A stretch of DNA of 6,573 nt from Gammaproteobacteria bacterium (GTDB lineage: Bacteria; Pseudomonadota; Gammaproteobacteria; GCA-002705445; GCA-002716945). Position 1 is the first letter of the stretch. Every line of letters starts with the position of its first letter. The stretch spans positions 2,325 through 8,897 of the forward strand of contig NZWU01000031.1 of the NCBI GenBank assembly GCA_002701705.1, read 5' to 3'. The notes under the pieces were generated by a model. That model was not told the origin of the DNA and did not search any database. It was given only the letters and a program-made list of their open reading frames with translations. The position numbers and the translations under genes were made by a program. Positions 1-6,573 of this stretch are shown here, piece by piece.

Positions 1-890
1 CCCGTTGGACAGTTACTTGAAATTATATATTTTTTTAAATATTGAGCTTCAACTAAAACATTTGGAGAACCTTCAAATCTTGAGGTTAAAACAAAAATAT
101 CCGAAGATTTTATATATTGATATGGATTAGACATGTAACCTAAAAATTTTACATTATTAATAAGATTATTTTTTAAAGTGTAATTTTTCAAAATAGATTC
201 ATTAGTTCCTTTGCCTAAAATAATTAATTCCGTTAATCTTTTTTTTACTACTAATTTAATAGCCTTGAGAAGAGTAATATGATCTTTTTGATCAGTTAGT
301 CTCCCAATACTTATAAGTTTTAGAGATTTTTTTTTAAATATTTTATTGGGAATTTTCTTTAACGATTCTTTTTTAATTAATTTAAAATTAAACGGATTTA
401 AAATACATTTACAATTTATTTTATATTTTTTATCTATCTCTTTTTTGAAATCATAGCTATTTACAATAATTTCGTCAGCCTTGGTAAAAAAATATTTAAA
501 AATTAATTGTTTAAATCGATTTTTAGTCCATCCCTCGGAAGAAGTATTGGATCTAGATAAAATTGTTATTCCAAAAAATTTTGCAACCATTATTGCATAT
601 ATATTTGCCTGGAAAGATAAAATAATAAATCTTTTATCTTTTATTGTTTCTCTAATTAATAGAATTATACAAATCAGATATTTTATGTATTTTTTTGTAT
701 TCTTGAAAATTCTAAATCTTGGAGTAATAAACTTAATTTTTTTTGAAAAATTATTTTTTCTGTAAAAATCAGCCGTTATGATCGATAAATTTGGAATTTT
801 TGAAGATAAATAATTAGAAATTAAAAACAAATTCTTTTCGACACCCCCATCCTCAATTGAGGGGCTAAATATTATTAATTTTTTAGACAT
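1..890 (-). CDS. GT4-type glycosyltransferase, C-terminus cut off by the left window edge
   Basis: This gene starts at the ATG on the complement of 888-890 and reads leftward with no stop to base 1, giving 296 complete residues. It encodes a retaining GT-B-fold glycosyltransferase of the GT4/GT1 group, likely cytoplasmic or membrane-associated, transferring a sugar from a nucleotide donor to a growing glycan. Visible motifs are an N-terminal beta strand followed by the GGVE loop (residues 15-18), RSNT (113-116) in the acceptor domain, VNS (143-145), NPF (165-167), the domain-2 opening SIGRLTDQKD (194-203), and FEGSPNVLVEA (272-282). The last contains the family E-x7-E signature (E273 and E281), which contacts the donor. 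Family members are usually 340-400 residues, so roughly 50-100 residues are missing. It is divergent from the glycosyltransferase gene at 957. No clear ribosome binding site precedes the start. Donor and acceptor sugars cannot be told from the sequence. Confidence 0.9.
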   Translation of the reverse strand, partial: MSKKLIIFSPSIEDGGVEKNLFLISNYLSSKIPNLSIITADFYRKNNFSKKIKFITPRFRIFKNTKKYIKYLICIILLIRETIKDKRFIILSFQANIYAIMVAKFFGITILSRSNTSSEGWTKNRFKQLIFKYFFTKADEIIVNSYDFKKEIDKKYKINCKCILNPFNFKLIKKESLKKIPNKIFKKKSLKLISIGRLTDQKDHITLLKAIKLVVKKRLTELIILGKGTNESILKNYTLKNNLINNVKFLGYMSNPYQYIKSSDIFVLTSRFEGSPNVLVEAQYLKKYIISSNCPT

Positions 891-956
891 AGTTGTTATA
901 AAAAAATAATCATGTAGTATTACTTTTTCTTTAATATCAATTTATATTTACTTATC
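891..956. promoter_or_regulatory. Short divergent intergenic region between two glycosyltransferase genes
   Basis: These 66 bases separate two divergently transcribed genes, so promoters in both directions are expected here or inside the coding ends. A TATATT at 943-948 could serve as a -10 element for the plus-strand gene. Transcription would then begin almost at its TTG codon, giving a leaderless or near-leaderless mRNA. No matching -35 box is visible, and at this AT content such hexamers occur by chance. No operator-like palindrome or Shine-Dalgarno sequence was seen. Confidence 0.3.
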
Positions 957-2099
957 TTGAGAAAAAAAACTATTTATTATTGGTCGCCTTTTTTTACAAA
1001 AATTGCAACTATTCATGCGGTTATTAATTCTGCTGGATCACTTATGAAGTATTCTAATAACTATGAATGTTACATAATCAATGCTATCGGGGAATATTAT
1101 GAATATTTAGACCAAATAAAAATAAAACAAATTAAATTGTACAATTTTTTCAAAAAAAACCTCAAAAGTATATTTCCTAAATATGGATTTATTCGAAGCA
1201 GGTTTTCTTACCTATTAATTTTCATTTTATGTTTTTTTCCTCTAAAAAAATTGCTTAGGGTTCAAAAACCAGATTATATAATAATACATTTAATAACTTC
1301 ATTACCTCTGATTTTATTTACTTTAAATAAATTTAGTACAAAGTGTATATTAAGAATTTCAGGATATCCAAGGCTTAACTTTTTTAGAATATTTCTTTGG
1401 AAGTTAGCACTGAAAAATGTTTACAAAATCACTTGCCCAACAGTTGGAACTTATAATTATTTAGTAAAATTGGATTTGGTAAATAAAGAAAAAATAATTA
1501 TATTAAGGGATCCAATTTTAGATATTTCAGAGATCATAAAAAAAAAAAAAGAAAAAATTGAAAATTCAAAATCTGAATTTTTATTTTCTGCAGGAAGGTT
1601 AACAAAACAGAAAAATTTTATTTTTTTAATTAATGCATTTAGTGTCATAGAAAAAAGATATAATAATTTAAATCTTCTAATAGCGGGCGAAGGAGAAGAA
1701 AAAGAAAAACTTGTAAGATTAATAAAAAATAAAAAACTTGAAAACAAAATTTTCCTAATTGGCCATATTAAAAATGTATTTAAATATATGAATAAATGTA
1801 AATACTATGTTTCATCTTCTATGTGGGAAGATCCAGGATTTGTTTTAATTGAAGCAGCGGGATGTAGGACTTTGCTCATTTCTAGCGATTGTGATAACGG
1901 CCCGAAAGAATTTATTGAAGAGAACAAATGTGGATATCTTTTTAAAAAAAATGACATAAATAGTTTTGTAAACAAATTCCAAGAATGTAATGAAGAACCT
2001 TTAAATTTAAAAAAAATAAAATTATTTAATGCATTAAAGAAAAGTAGATTGTTTACAAAATATTACCATTTTAAAAAATTAAATAATATCCTGATCTAA
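957..2099 (+). CDS. GT4-type glycosyltransferase, complete (380 aa)
   Basis: This is a GT-B-fold glycosyltransferase of the GT4 group, probably adding a sugar to a lipid-linked surface glycan on the inner face of the membrane. The N-terminal domain opens with IYYWSPF (residues 6-12). It contains a hydrophobic stretch around 85-96, more likely membrane-associated than spanning, and RISGYP at 133-138. A Lys-rich linker at 195-200 leads to the donor domain, which has SAGRLTKQKN (211-220), IAGEGEE (242-248), LIGH (267-270) and the E-x7-E signature in EDPGFVLIEA (E291, E299). A later DNGPKEFIEE (313-322) and GYLF (326-329) complete the fold. The length is normal for the family. The start is TTG: the frame is closed upstream by TAG at 915-917, the only ATG in between lies directly before that stop, and the TTG start leaves the N-terminal strand intact. 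A run of 13 A's (1538-1550) encodes the linker. The gene is convergent with the membrane-protein gene that follows. Substrates are unknown. Confidence 0.92.
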   Translation: MRKKTIYYWSPFFTKIATIHAVINSAGSLMKYSNNYECYIINAIGEYYEYLDQIKIKQIKLYNFFKKNLKSIFPKYGFIRSRFSYLLIFILCFFPLKKLLRVQKPDYIIIHLITSLPLILFTLNKFSTKCILRISGYPRLNFFRIFLWKLALKNVYKITCPTVGTYNYLVKLDLVNKEKIIILRDPILDISEIIKKKKEKIENSKSEFLFSAGRLTKQKNFIFLINAFSVIEKRYNNLNLLIAGEGEEKEKLVRLIKNKKLENKIFLIGHIKNVFKYMNKCKYYVSSSMWEDPGFVLIEAAGCRTLLISSDCDNGPKEFIEENKCGYLFKKNDINSFVNKFQECNEEPLNLKKIKLFNALKKSRLFTKYYHFKKLNNILI

Positions 2100-2109
2100 T
2101 AGTTATAAT

Positions 2110-2147
2110 CTTAATAACATTTGAAATTAATAAATTTTCATATTAAG
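2110..2147. terminator. Weak inverted repeat at convergent gene ends, possible terminator
   Basis: CTTAATA (2110-2116) pairs with TATTAAG (2141-2147), and inside it TGAAA (2122-2126) pairs with TTTCA (2136-2140) around a 9-base loop, leaving a 5-base bulge on the left arm. It spans the short gap after the plus-strand glycosyltransferase stop and the last codons of the minus-strand membrane protein. That is where a shared terminator would lie. The stem is almost entirely A-T and is followed only by TATTTT on the plus strand, with no T-run on the minus strand. It is a poor intrinsic terminator and may be a chance palindrome. Confidence 0.22.
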
Positions 2148-4238
2148 TATTTTAAGACCCAATAATCTAGCATCTGGGGCAATTTTCAAATCTAGTCTTG
2201 TTGTTTTATTCATATTAGTTATATCCAGAATATATTCATCAAATTTTAAATAGTTTTCTGGAATATTTATCTCAATTATATGTGAATTTTTTTTTCTTTT
2301 AAATGTGATTTGATTGATTGGATTATTGTTTAAAGTAAATTCAAAATTTGATTTTGTTATTTCATTAAAATTAAAAATTTCACACTCTAATTCAATTGTT
2401 TTAAATATTTTTTTATTGGTGGAGAATAATATTGATGATCTCTTTCCATCTGACCAAAAAGAACGAGATTTGTACCATCCCAGGCCAAAGTATTTTCTAT
2501 TTTTTGTTGGGTAAATTTTTTTGTTAAGTGTAACTAATTGGGGTCGAAGTTGATTAAGTTTTTTGTAATCCATTTCATTCATTAATTTTTTTGAATTAGG
2601 TAATAATATCCAGGTATTATCCCTGAAAAAAAAGCCATGATCACTGTCCTTAAAAATTGTATATAGTTGTATAGAGTGATTATCGTCAACTATGTATGCA
2701 GATTTCTGATCAATTTTACCTATAAAAAGATTTTCATATAAGCGGTATCTATAATCTGCTAACTTTTGTCTATCTACCCTTGAAATGTAAATTATATCTG
2801 TTCCTTGGAAAGAATTATCAACAATAAATCGTCCAAATTTTAACAAGTTTTCTGACGAGTCTTTTGGAAAAGTGGTTCTTAAATAGATAAAATTATTTGC
2901 TATATACTTCCAAATATTATCGTTCAAAGAAGTTTCCGTGTGTTTGAAATGATTATATCCAAATGATTTAATAGCGTTTCCAGTATCTGCAATTTGTAAA
3001 ATTAATAAAAAAATTATTATTTTTATAGAGTTTTTTTTACCAAAAGAATAATAAACAGAGATCAATGCAAAAAAAGTTATAAAATACCAAACTGGCCATA
3101 TAAATCTTCCTGAAGCTCTAAATATTCCAAATAATGCATAAATATATTTATTTAATTCAAAGCCAACTAGATTGTGGTCAGCAAAAGAAATATTGTTACT
3201 AAAAGCAAATAAACTAAAACCAATTAGTAAAAAAGAATAAGAAAAAAATTTTCTTTTTAGATAAAGTTTTTTTTTATAAATAATATATAAAAATAATATA
3301 ATTAAAAAAATTCCCCCTAAACCAAGATAAGCAAATCCTTCCTTTTCTCCAGTCGAGGTTTTTATATCCGGTAAAAGATATGACCAATTTTTGTCAGCAA
3401 CACCTCCCACAGGATCAAAAAAACTTAGCAAATTAGATTTATAAAATCCGTATCCAAAATCTATAGTATTAGAAATATTATAATTAAAAATGCCACTCAA
3501 ATATAAGGAAAACAGAATAATAAAACCATATAAAGGGATATAAAATTTTAAAAGAGTTCTAATATTTTTAATTTCTAAAATTACAAAATATCCAAAAATA
3601 ATTATAATCATTGCCGCTAAATGTAAATTAATAAAAATTGCAATAAAAATTAAGACCGACCAAGCTATATTTGATTTTTCTATGTCGTTTTTTTTAATTA
3701 AGTAAATTGAAATTAAAATTAGCCAATGAGCTGCCAAAGAAAGATGCATACCCATTCTATCAATCAATATGGGCGATATCATAAAAAAAAGGCAACCAAA
3801 AAAAGCAAAATATTTATTGTTGCAATATAATTCTAAAATTTTAAATGCAAAAAATCCTTGAAGAAAAAAACATAATAATATCCAAAGACTGTAAAATTGA
3901 AATTGATTTGGTAAGAAATAGTCAAATAATTTAAAGATTATGTTTAAGATGATGACATTATCCGATAAAGTTATTGTGGTAGATATATCTAAGCCATAAT
4001 TTGGATTTAAAGTAATTGGAAATCTCCAATCATCTCTTCTAAAAAATTCCCAGGGAATTTGATAAGATAAGAGATCAGCTGTATTAATCCAGCCTATTGA
4101 GTTATAGCTGATATTATTAAATCCCAGAATAATGGTTGTTAAGACAAAACTTAAAATTAATAATGTAAAAACAATAATTATTTTTTGGATAGAGTTTTTT
4201 TTTGTTATTTTTTGATAATTTTTAAGTTGATCCCGCAT
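2127..4238 (-). CDS. DUF6311-like polytopic membrane protein with C-terminal soluble domain (703 aa)
   Basis: This is a large inner-membrane protein of unknown activity that I recognise as DUF6311-like. Family-type motifs include WRFPITLNPNYGLD (71-84), FQFYSLWILLCFFLQGFFA (113-131), SPILIDRMGMHLSLAAHWLI (155-174), GEKEGFAYLGLGG (297-309), FRASGRFIWPVWY (373-385) and LQIADTG (414-420). Hydrophobic spans lie near 18-40, 95-110, 115-137, 142-160, 168-182, 192-222 (probably two), 232-251, 303-322, 331-350, 380-399 and 403-418. Residues from about 425 to the end are soluble and probably extracytoplasmic, ending in a beta-rich part with GLGWYKSRSFWSDGKRSS at 585-602. The topology resembles GT-C glycosyltransferases: one TM helix, then a loop with acidic residues (D55, E64, D69, D70). 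This leads me to infer a role in transferring or modifying lipid-linked glycan outside the membrane. No activity is established for the family that I know of. The ATG lies inside the end of the upstream methyltransferase gene, a 17-bp overlap that suggests translational coupling. Confidence 0.85.
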   Translation of the reverse strand: MRDQLKNYQKITKKNSIQKIIIVFTLLILSFVLTTIILGFNNISYNSIGWINTADLLSYQIPWEFFRRDDWRFPITLNPNYGLDISTTITLSDNVIILNIIFKLFDYFLPNQFQFYSLWILLCFFLQGFFAFKILELYCNNKYFAFFGCLFFMISPILIDRMGMHLSLAAHWLILISIYLIKKNDIEKSNIAWSVLIFIAIFINLHLAAMIIIIFGYFVILEIKNIRTLLKFYIPLYGFIILFSLYLSGIFNYNISNTIDFGYGFYKSNLLSFFDPVGGVADKNWSYLLPDIKTSTGEKEGFAYLGLGGIFLIILFLYIIYKKKLYLKRKFFSYSFLLIGFSLFAFSNNISFADHNLVGFELNKYIYALFGIFRASGRFIWPVWYFITFFALISVYYSFGKKNSIKIIIFLLILQIADTGNAIKSFGYNHFKHTETSLNDNIWKYIANNFIYLRTTFPKDSSENLLKFGRFIVDNSFQGTDIIYISRVDRQKLADYRYRLYENLFIGKIDQKSAYIVDDNHSIQLYTIFKDSDHGFFFRDNTWILLPNSKKLMNEMDYKKLNQLRPQLVTLNKKIYPTKNRKYFGLGWYKSRSFWSDGKRSSILFSTNKKIFKTIELECEIFNFNEITKSNFEFTLNNNPINQITFKRKKNSHIIEINIPENYLKFDEYILDITNMNKTTRLDLKIAPDARLLGLKILNMKIY

Positions 4239-4848
4239 TAATTTTTCTAAACAAATTTTTAATTGAATGTTTTCTGGACATAATTTTTCTTTTTAAATTC
4301 AAACTATTATTATTATTTTTCTTTATTTTTGCTAAACCCTCATCTAAAAAGGAAAATTCCAAATCAAAATTTTTTTCATTAGAACGATAAATTTCTAAAA
4401 TTCTATTAAAAGTTTCTTGGTTATTGATTTCACAATAGAATGTGTTTCTATAGTTGTCTTTAACGTAGGGAATCCACGATATGTCATCAATAATAAATAA
4501 ACCATTAATTTTTAATTTTTGATAATAATGATAAAATATTTTTTCAACATGATTAGCGGTGTGGATTGTGTCTAAGTAAATAAGATCAAATTGATCTGGT
4601 AGTTTTTTTTCTAGAAATTCAAAATTATCATCTCTGGTTTTAATAAATGTCCAATTATTACTTTTAGAAACATTTGAACAATCATCAATATCAATTGAAA
4701 ATAATTTTCCATTTTTTTTTTTACATATATCTAGAAATATATTTGTTGAAATGCCATTTTTAACTCCAAACTCTACTATCAATGGATTTTCTAGTTGGCT
4801 AATCTCATTAATCAAGAAATTATTTAGCTTTTTTATGTATTTATTCAC
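4222..4848 (-). CDS. Class I SAM-dependent methyltransferase, Methyltransf_24-like (208 aa)
   Basis: This is a small soluble Rossmann-fold methyltransferase, expected to use S-adenosylmethionine in the cytoplasm. Motif I, with the SAM-binding glycine loop, is IVEFGVKNGIST (24-35). The acidic residue after strand 2 is in SIDIDD (51-56). FDLIYLDTIHTANHVEKIF (87-105) and LFIIDDISW (117-125) match the D-x-x-x-D-x-x-H and IDD pattern of the Methyltransf_24 family. The last 30 or so residues are basic (NLKRKIMSRKHSIKNLFRKI, 184-203) and may contact membrane or a partner. The start is GTG at the complement of 4846-4848. An in-frame TAA lies immediately upstream, and no later ATG precedes motif I, so the GTG is effectively forced. 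Its 3' end overlaps the membrane-protein gene by 17 bp, and the two should share an mRNA. In this setting it may O-methylate a sugar or glycan end, but the substrate is not determinable here. Confidence 0.87.
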   Translation of the reverse strand: MNKYIKKLNNFLINEISQLENPLIVEFGVKNGISTNIFLDICKKKNGKLFSIDIDDCSNVSKSNNWTFIKTRDDNFEFLEKKLPDQFDLIYLDTIHTANHVEKIFYHYYQKLKINGLFIIDDISWIPYVKDNYRNTFYCEINNQETFNRILEIYRSNEKNFDLEFSFLDEGLAKIKKNNNNSLNLKRKIMSRKHSIKNLFRKINAGST

Positions 4849-4987
4849 TTATTTTTTATCGTTTTATGCTTTATTTGGAAATTAATTTGATTTTTTATAT
4901 TAAAATTAAACATAACATATTCTATAAAAGTTAATTAAATATATTATATTAAAATAATTCAATATAATAATATTTCTCAGAAATTTT
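4849..4987. promoter_or_regulatory. Divergent intergenic region with likely promoters
   Basis: These 139 bases are almost entirely A and T and separate the methyltransferase/membrane-protein unit (leftward) from the GT2-gmd unit (rightward). They are expected to hold promoters for both. A perfect TATAAT at 4963-4968 would place a start of transcription about 12 bases before the ATG at 4988. No good -35 hexamer sits 16-18 bases upstream of it. For the leftward direction, TATAAA on the complement of 4894-4899 is the best -10 candidate, also without a -35. No operator palindrome, riboswitch-like structure or small open frame of note was seen. Confidence 0.4.
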
Positions 4988-5740
4988 ATGAAATTAGTCA
5001 GCGTAATAATACCATTTTATAAAAAATCTAAATTTTTTAAGAAATCTATAGAATCAGTATTGCGCCAGAGTTATTCAAATTTTGAAATCATAGTAATTTT
5101 TGATGATGATGATTTAAATGATTTGTTGTTAGTTAAAAAAGTTATTAAAAAATATAAGAAAATAACTCTTATCGATAATGGAAAAAACTTAGGAGTAGCA
5201 AAATCCAGAAATAATGGTTTAAAAATTGCCAAGGGCTCTTATGTGGCTTTTTTAGATTCCGATGATATTTGGGATAAAAATAAATTAAAAAAACAAATAA
5301 AATTTATGAAAAAAAATAAAATAAAATTTTCCCATACTTCGTATAAAATTGTTGATGAAAATAATAATTTTTTGAGCTTTAGAAAAGCAAAAAATAAAAC
5401 AAATTATAAAGAATTACTAAATTCTTGTGACATTGCTTTATCAACAGTTATAATGCACAGAAGCTTATTAAAATATGGATTATTCCCTAATTTAAAAACT
5501 AAAGAAGATTATGCATTATGGTTAAAATTAGGTAAAAAAAAAATTATTTTTTATGGTATACAGGAAGTTTTGATGACATGGTTAAAATCTGGCAATTCTT
5601 TATCAAGTTCAATGTTTCAAAAATTATTTGATGCATTTAGGGTATATTTTTATTTTGAAAAACTAAATTTTTTTGTATCTTTAGTTAGAGTATTTATATT
5701 ATCTTATTTTTATTTAAAAAAGAGTTATTTCAGTCGATAG
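4988..5740 (+). CDS. GT2 family (GT-A fold) glycosyltransferase, WcaA/TuaG-like (250 aa)
   Basis: This is an inverting family 2 glycosyltransferase, predicted to transfer a sugar from a nucleotide donor with a divalent metal at the cytoplasmic face of the inner membrane. The protein opens with the classic [10 protein letters not shown] strand and loop (4-13), then [20 protein letters not shown] (20-39). [20 protein letters not shown] (67-86) binds the nucleotide, and the metal-binding DxD is in [13 protein letters not shown] (D90, D92). [10 protein letters not shown] (172-181) carries the acidic pair (E173, D174) where the catalytic base normally lies. The C-terminal tail (about 215-245) is aromatic and hydrophobic with Lys, suited to peripheral membrane contact. 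The length is typical for short GT2 enzymes in O-antigen and capsule clusters. ATG is the first start after the AT-rich gap, and the beta strand begins three residues in. No clear ribosome binding site is present. gmd follows after 4 bp, so the two are almost certainly cotranscribed. Donor and acceptor are unknown. Confidence 0.92.
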   Translation: MKLVSVIIPFYKKSKFFKKSIESVLRQSYSNFEIIVIFDDDDLNDLLLVKKVIKKYKKITLIDNGKNLGVAKSRNNGLKIAKGSYVAFLDSDDIWDKNKLKKQIKFMKKNKIKFSHTSYKIVDENNNFLSFRKAKNKTNYKELLNSCDIALSTVIMHRSLLKYGLFPNLKTKEDYALWLKLGKKKIIFYGIQEVLMTWLKSGNSLSSSMFQKLFDAFRVYFYFEKLNFFVSLVRVFILSYFYLKKSYFSR

Positions 5741-5744
5741 ATTT

Positions 5745-6573
5745 ATGAAAAAAAAAGCACTAATAACCGGAATAACAGGACAAGACGGATCTTATTTAGC
5801 AGAACTTTTATTAAAAAAGGGATATGAAGTTCATGGAATAAAAAGAAAATCTTCTTCTTTCAATACAGATAGAATTAATCATATTTATGTTGATCCTCAC
5901 AACGCAACAAATTTTTTTTTACATTATGGAGATCTAACGGATACGGGTAGTGTTAACTTTTTGATCAACAAGATTGTACCAGATGAAATTTATAATTTAG
6001 GTGCACAAAGTCATGTTGGGGTGTCATTTGAAAATCCAGAATATACTGCACAAGTTACTGGATTGGGTACGCTAAGAATATTAGAAGCAATTAGAATGAT
6101 AACCAAAAAGAAAATAAAATTTTATCAAGCTAGCACTTCTGAATTATATGGAGAAAAAATGAAATATGAAGTTTTTGATGAAAAATCTAGATTTAATCCC
6201 AAGTCTCCTTACGGAGCAGCAAAATTGTTTGCCCACCATATAACAAAAGTTTATAGAGAGTCCTATAATATTTTTGCGTGCAATGGTATTTTATTTAATC
6301 ACGAGAGTCCTCGAAGAGGAGAAACATTTGTAACTAGAAAAATAACCCGTTTTCTTGCGAATAAAAAAATAGGCAGTGATGATATTTTATATTTGGGTAA
6401 TATTTATGCTAAGAGGGATTGGGGACATGCTAAAGATTATACACATATACAATGGAGAATTTTACAACAAAAAATTCCCGATGATTATGTAGTTGCTACA
6501 GGAAATGCTTATACTGTTAAACATTTTTTCAACGAATGTTGTAAGTATTTAAATTTTCATGTTGTTTGGAAAG
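5745..6573 (+). CDS. gmd: GDP-mannose 4,6-dehydratase, C-terminus cut off by the right window edge
   Basis: Gmd converts GDP-D-mannose to GDP-4-keto-6-deoxy-D-mannose, the branch point to GDP-L-fucose, GDP-D-rhamnose, GDP-perosamine and similar donors, using bound NADP(H) in the cytoplasm. The 276 residues present (276 codons plus one base) cover about three quarters of the usual 350-375. They show the extended short-chain dehydrogenase fold: [13 protein letters not shown] (8-20) for the dinucleotide, [12 protein letters not shown] (32-43) with the basic residues expected for NADP preference, HYGDLTD (60-66) and [13 protein letters not shown] (83-95). The catalytic residues are T131 and E133 in STSELYG, and Y156-x3-K160 in [25 protein letters not shown] (184-201) and RDWGHAKDY (224-232) match the substrate- and tetramer-related motifs of E. 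coli-type Gmd. All key residues are intact. The start ATG lies 4 bp after the GT2 stop and is followed by 9 A's. A downstream fcl, rmd or per-type gene is expected outside the window. Confidence 0.96.
   Translation, partial: MKKKALITGITGQDGSYLAELLLKKGYEVHGIKRKSSSFNTDRINHIYVDPHNATNFFLHYGDLTDTGSVNFLINKIVPDEIYNLGAQSHVGVSFENPEYTAQVTGLGTLRILEAIRMITKKKIKFYQASTSELYGEKMKYEVFDEKSRFNPKSPYGAAKLFAHHITKVYRESYNIFACNGILFNHESPRRGETFVTRKITRFLANKKIGSDDILYLGNIYAKRDWGHAKDYTHIQWRILQQKIPDDYVVATGNAYTVKHFFNECCKYLNFHVVWK

Noticed and set aside
481..765. Plus-strand open frame of 94 codons
   Set aside because: It lies wholly antisense to the well-supported GT4 glycosyltransferase on the minus strand. Its product is low-complexity and hydrophobic, with no recognisable domain.
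1457..1747. Minus-strand open frame of 96 codons
   Set aside because: It is antisense to the donor-domain coding region of the plus-strand glycosyltransferase. The Phe/Ser-rich product is what complementing Lys-rich codons gives.
2314..2514. Plus-strand open frame of 66 codons
   Set aside because: It is antisense to the C-terminal soluble domain of the membrane protein, with no motif and no promoter or ribosome binding site.
4712..4722. Run of 11 T's (11 A's in the coding strand) considered as a terminator or slippage site
   Set aside because: It encodes Lys residues 43-45 in the middle of the methyltransferase with no hairpin before it. It is shorter than the A13 tract and fits the overall base composition, so it was not listed separately.
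4849..4987. Riboswitch, small RNA or small ORF in the longest intergenic gap
   Set aside because: The stretch is nearly pure A/T with no GC-containing stems, no recognisable aptamer motif and no credible coding frame.
6200..6470. Apparent deviations in Gmd around [12 protein letters not shown] and DYTHIQW as evidence for a different SDR activity
   Set aside because: Key residues (T131, E133, Y156, K160, the [15 protein letters not shown] block and DWGHAKDY) match E. coli-type Gmd, and the differing positions are not ones I know to be catalytic.
1..6573. Mobile element, CRISPR array, tRNA/rRNA or attachment site
   Set aside because: I saw no transposase or integrase motifs, no regularly spaced repeats, no terminal inverted repeats with target duplications and no tRNA-like cloverleaf sequence on either strand.

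Overview
The window is a piece of a surface-polysaccharide (LPS O-antigen, capsule or exopolysaccharide) gene cluster from a very AT-rich bacterium. By eye, only about a fifth to a quarter of the bases are G or C. The proteins are Lys/Asn/Ile/Phe-rich, intergenic gaps are short and Shine-Dalgarno sequences are not evident. The standard code fits, with TAA and TAG stops and TGG for Trp. Together these features suggest a streamlined marine alphaproteobacterium of the SAR11/Pelagibacterales type. That assignment is an inference from style and protein flavour, not from a marker gene.

Layout, left to right. (1) Bases 1-890, minus strand: most of a GT4-type glycosyltransferase whose 3' end lies beyond the left edge. 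(2) A 66-bp divergent gap. (3) Bases 957-2099, plus strand: a second, complete GT4-type glycosyltransferase with a TTG start and a run of 13 A's in its interdomain linker. (4) A 27-bp convergent gap with a weak inverted repeat. (5) Bases 4848-2127, minus strand: a two-gene unit in which a class I SAM-dependent methyltransferase (GTG start) overlaps by 17 bp a 703-residue polytopic membrane protein that I recognise as DUF6311-like. (6) A 139-bp AT-rich divergent gap, the longest non-coding stretch. (7) From base 4988, plus strand: a GT2 (GT-A fold) glycosyltransferase followed after 4 bp by gmd (GDP-mannose 4,6-dehydratase), which runs off the right edge.

How they fit together: Gmd makes GDP-4-keto-6-deoxymannose, the precursor of GDP-fucose, GDP-rhamnose, GDP-perosamine and related sugars. 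The three glycosyltransferases would add sugars to a lipid-linked glycan at the cytoplasmic face. The methyltransferase and membrane protein could modify or extend the glycan. The strand flips three times in 6.6 kb, and no polymerase, flippase or exporter is visible, so this looks like a mosaic stretch of a larger variable glycan island. Nothing here is a mobile element, an RNA gene, a CRISPR array or a defence system. I found no convincing wholly new system. The most noteworthy points are the coupled methyltransferase/DUF6311-like pair and the long coding homopolymer.
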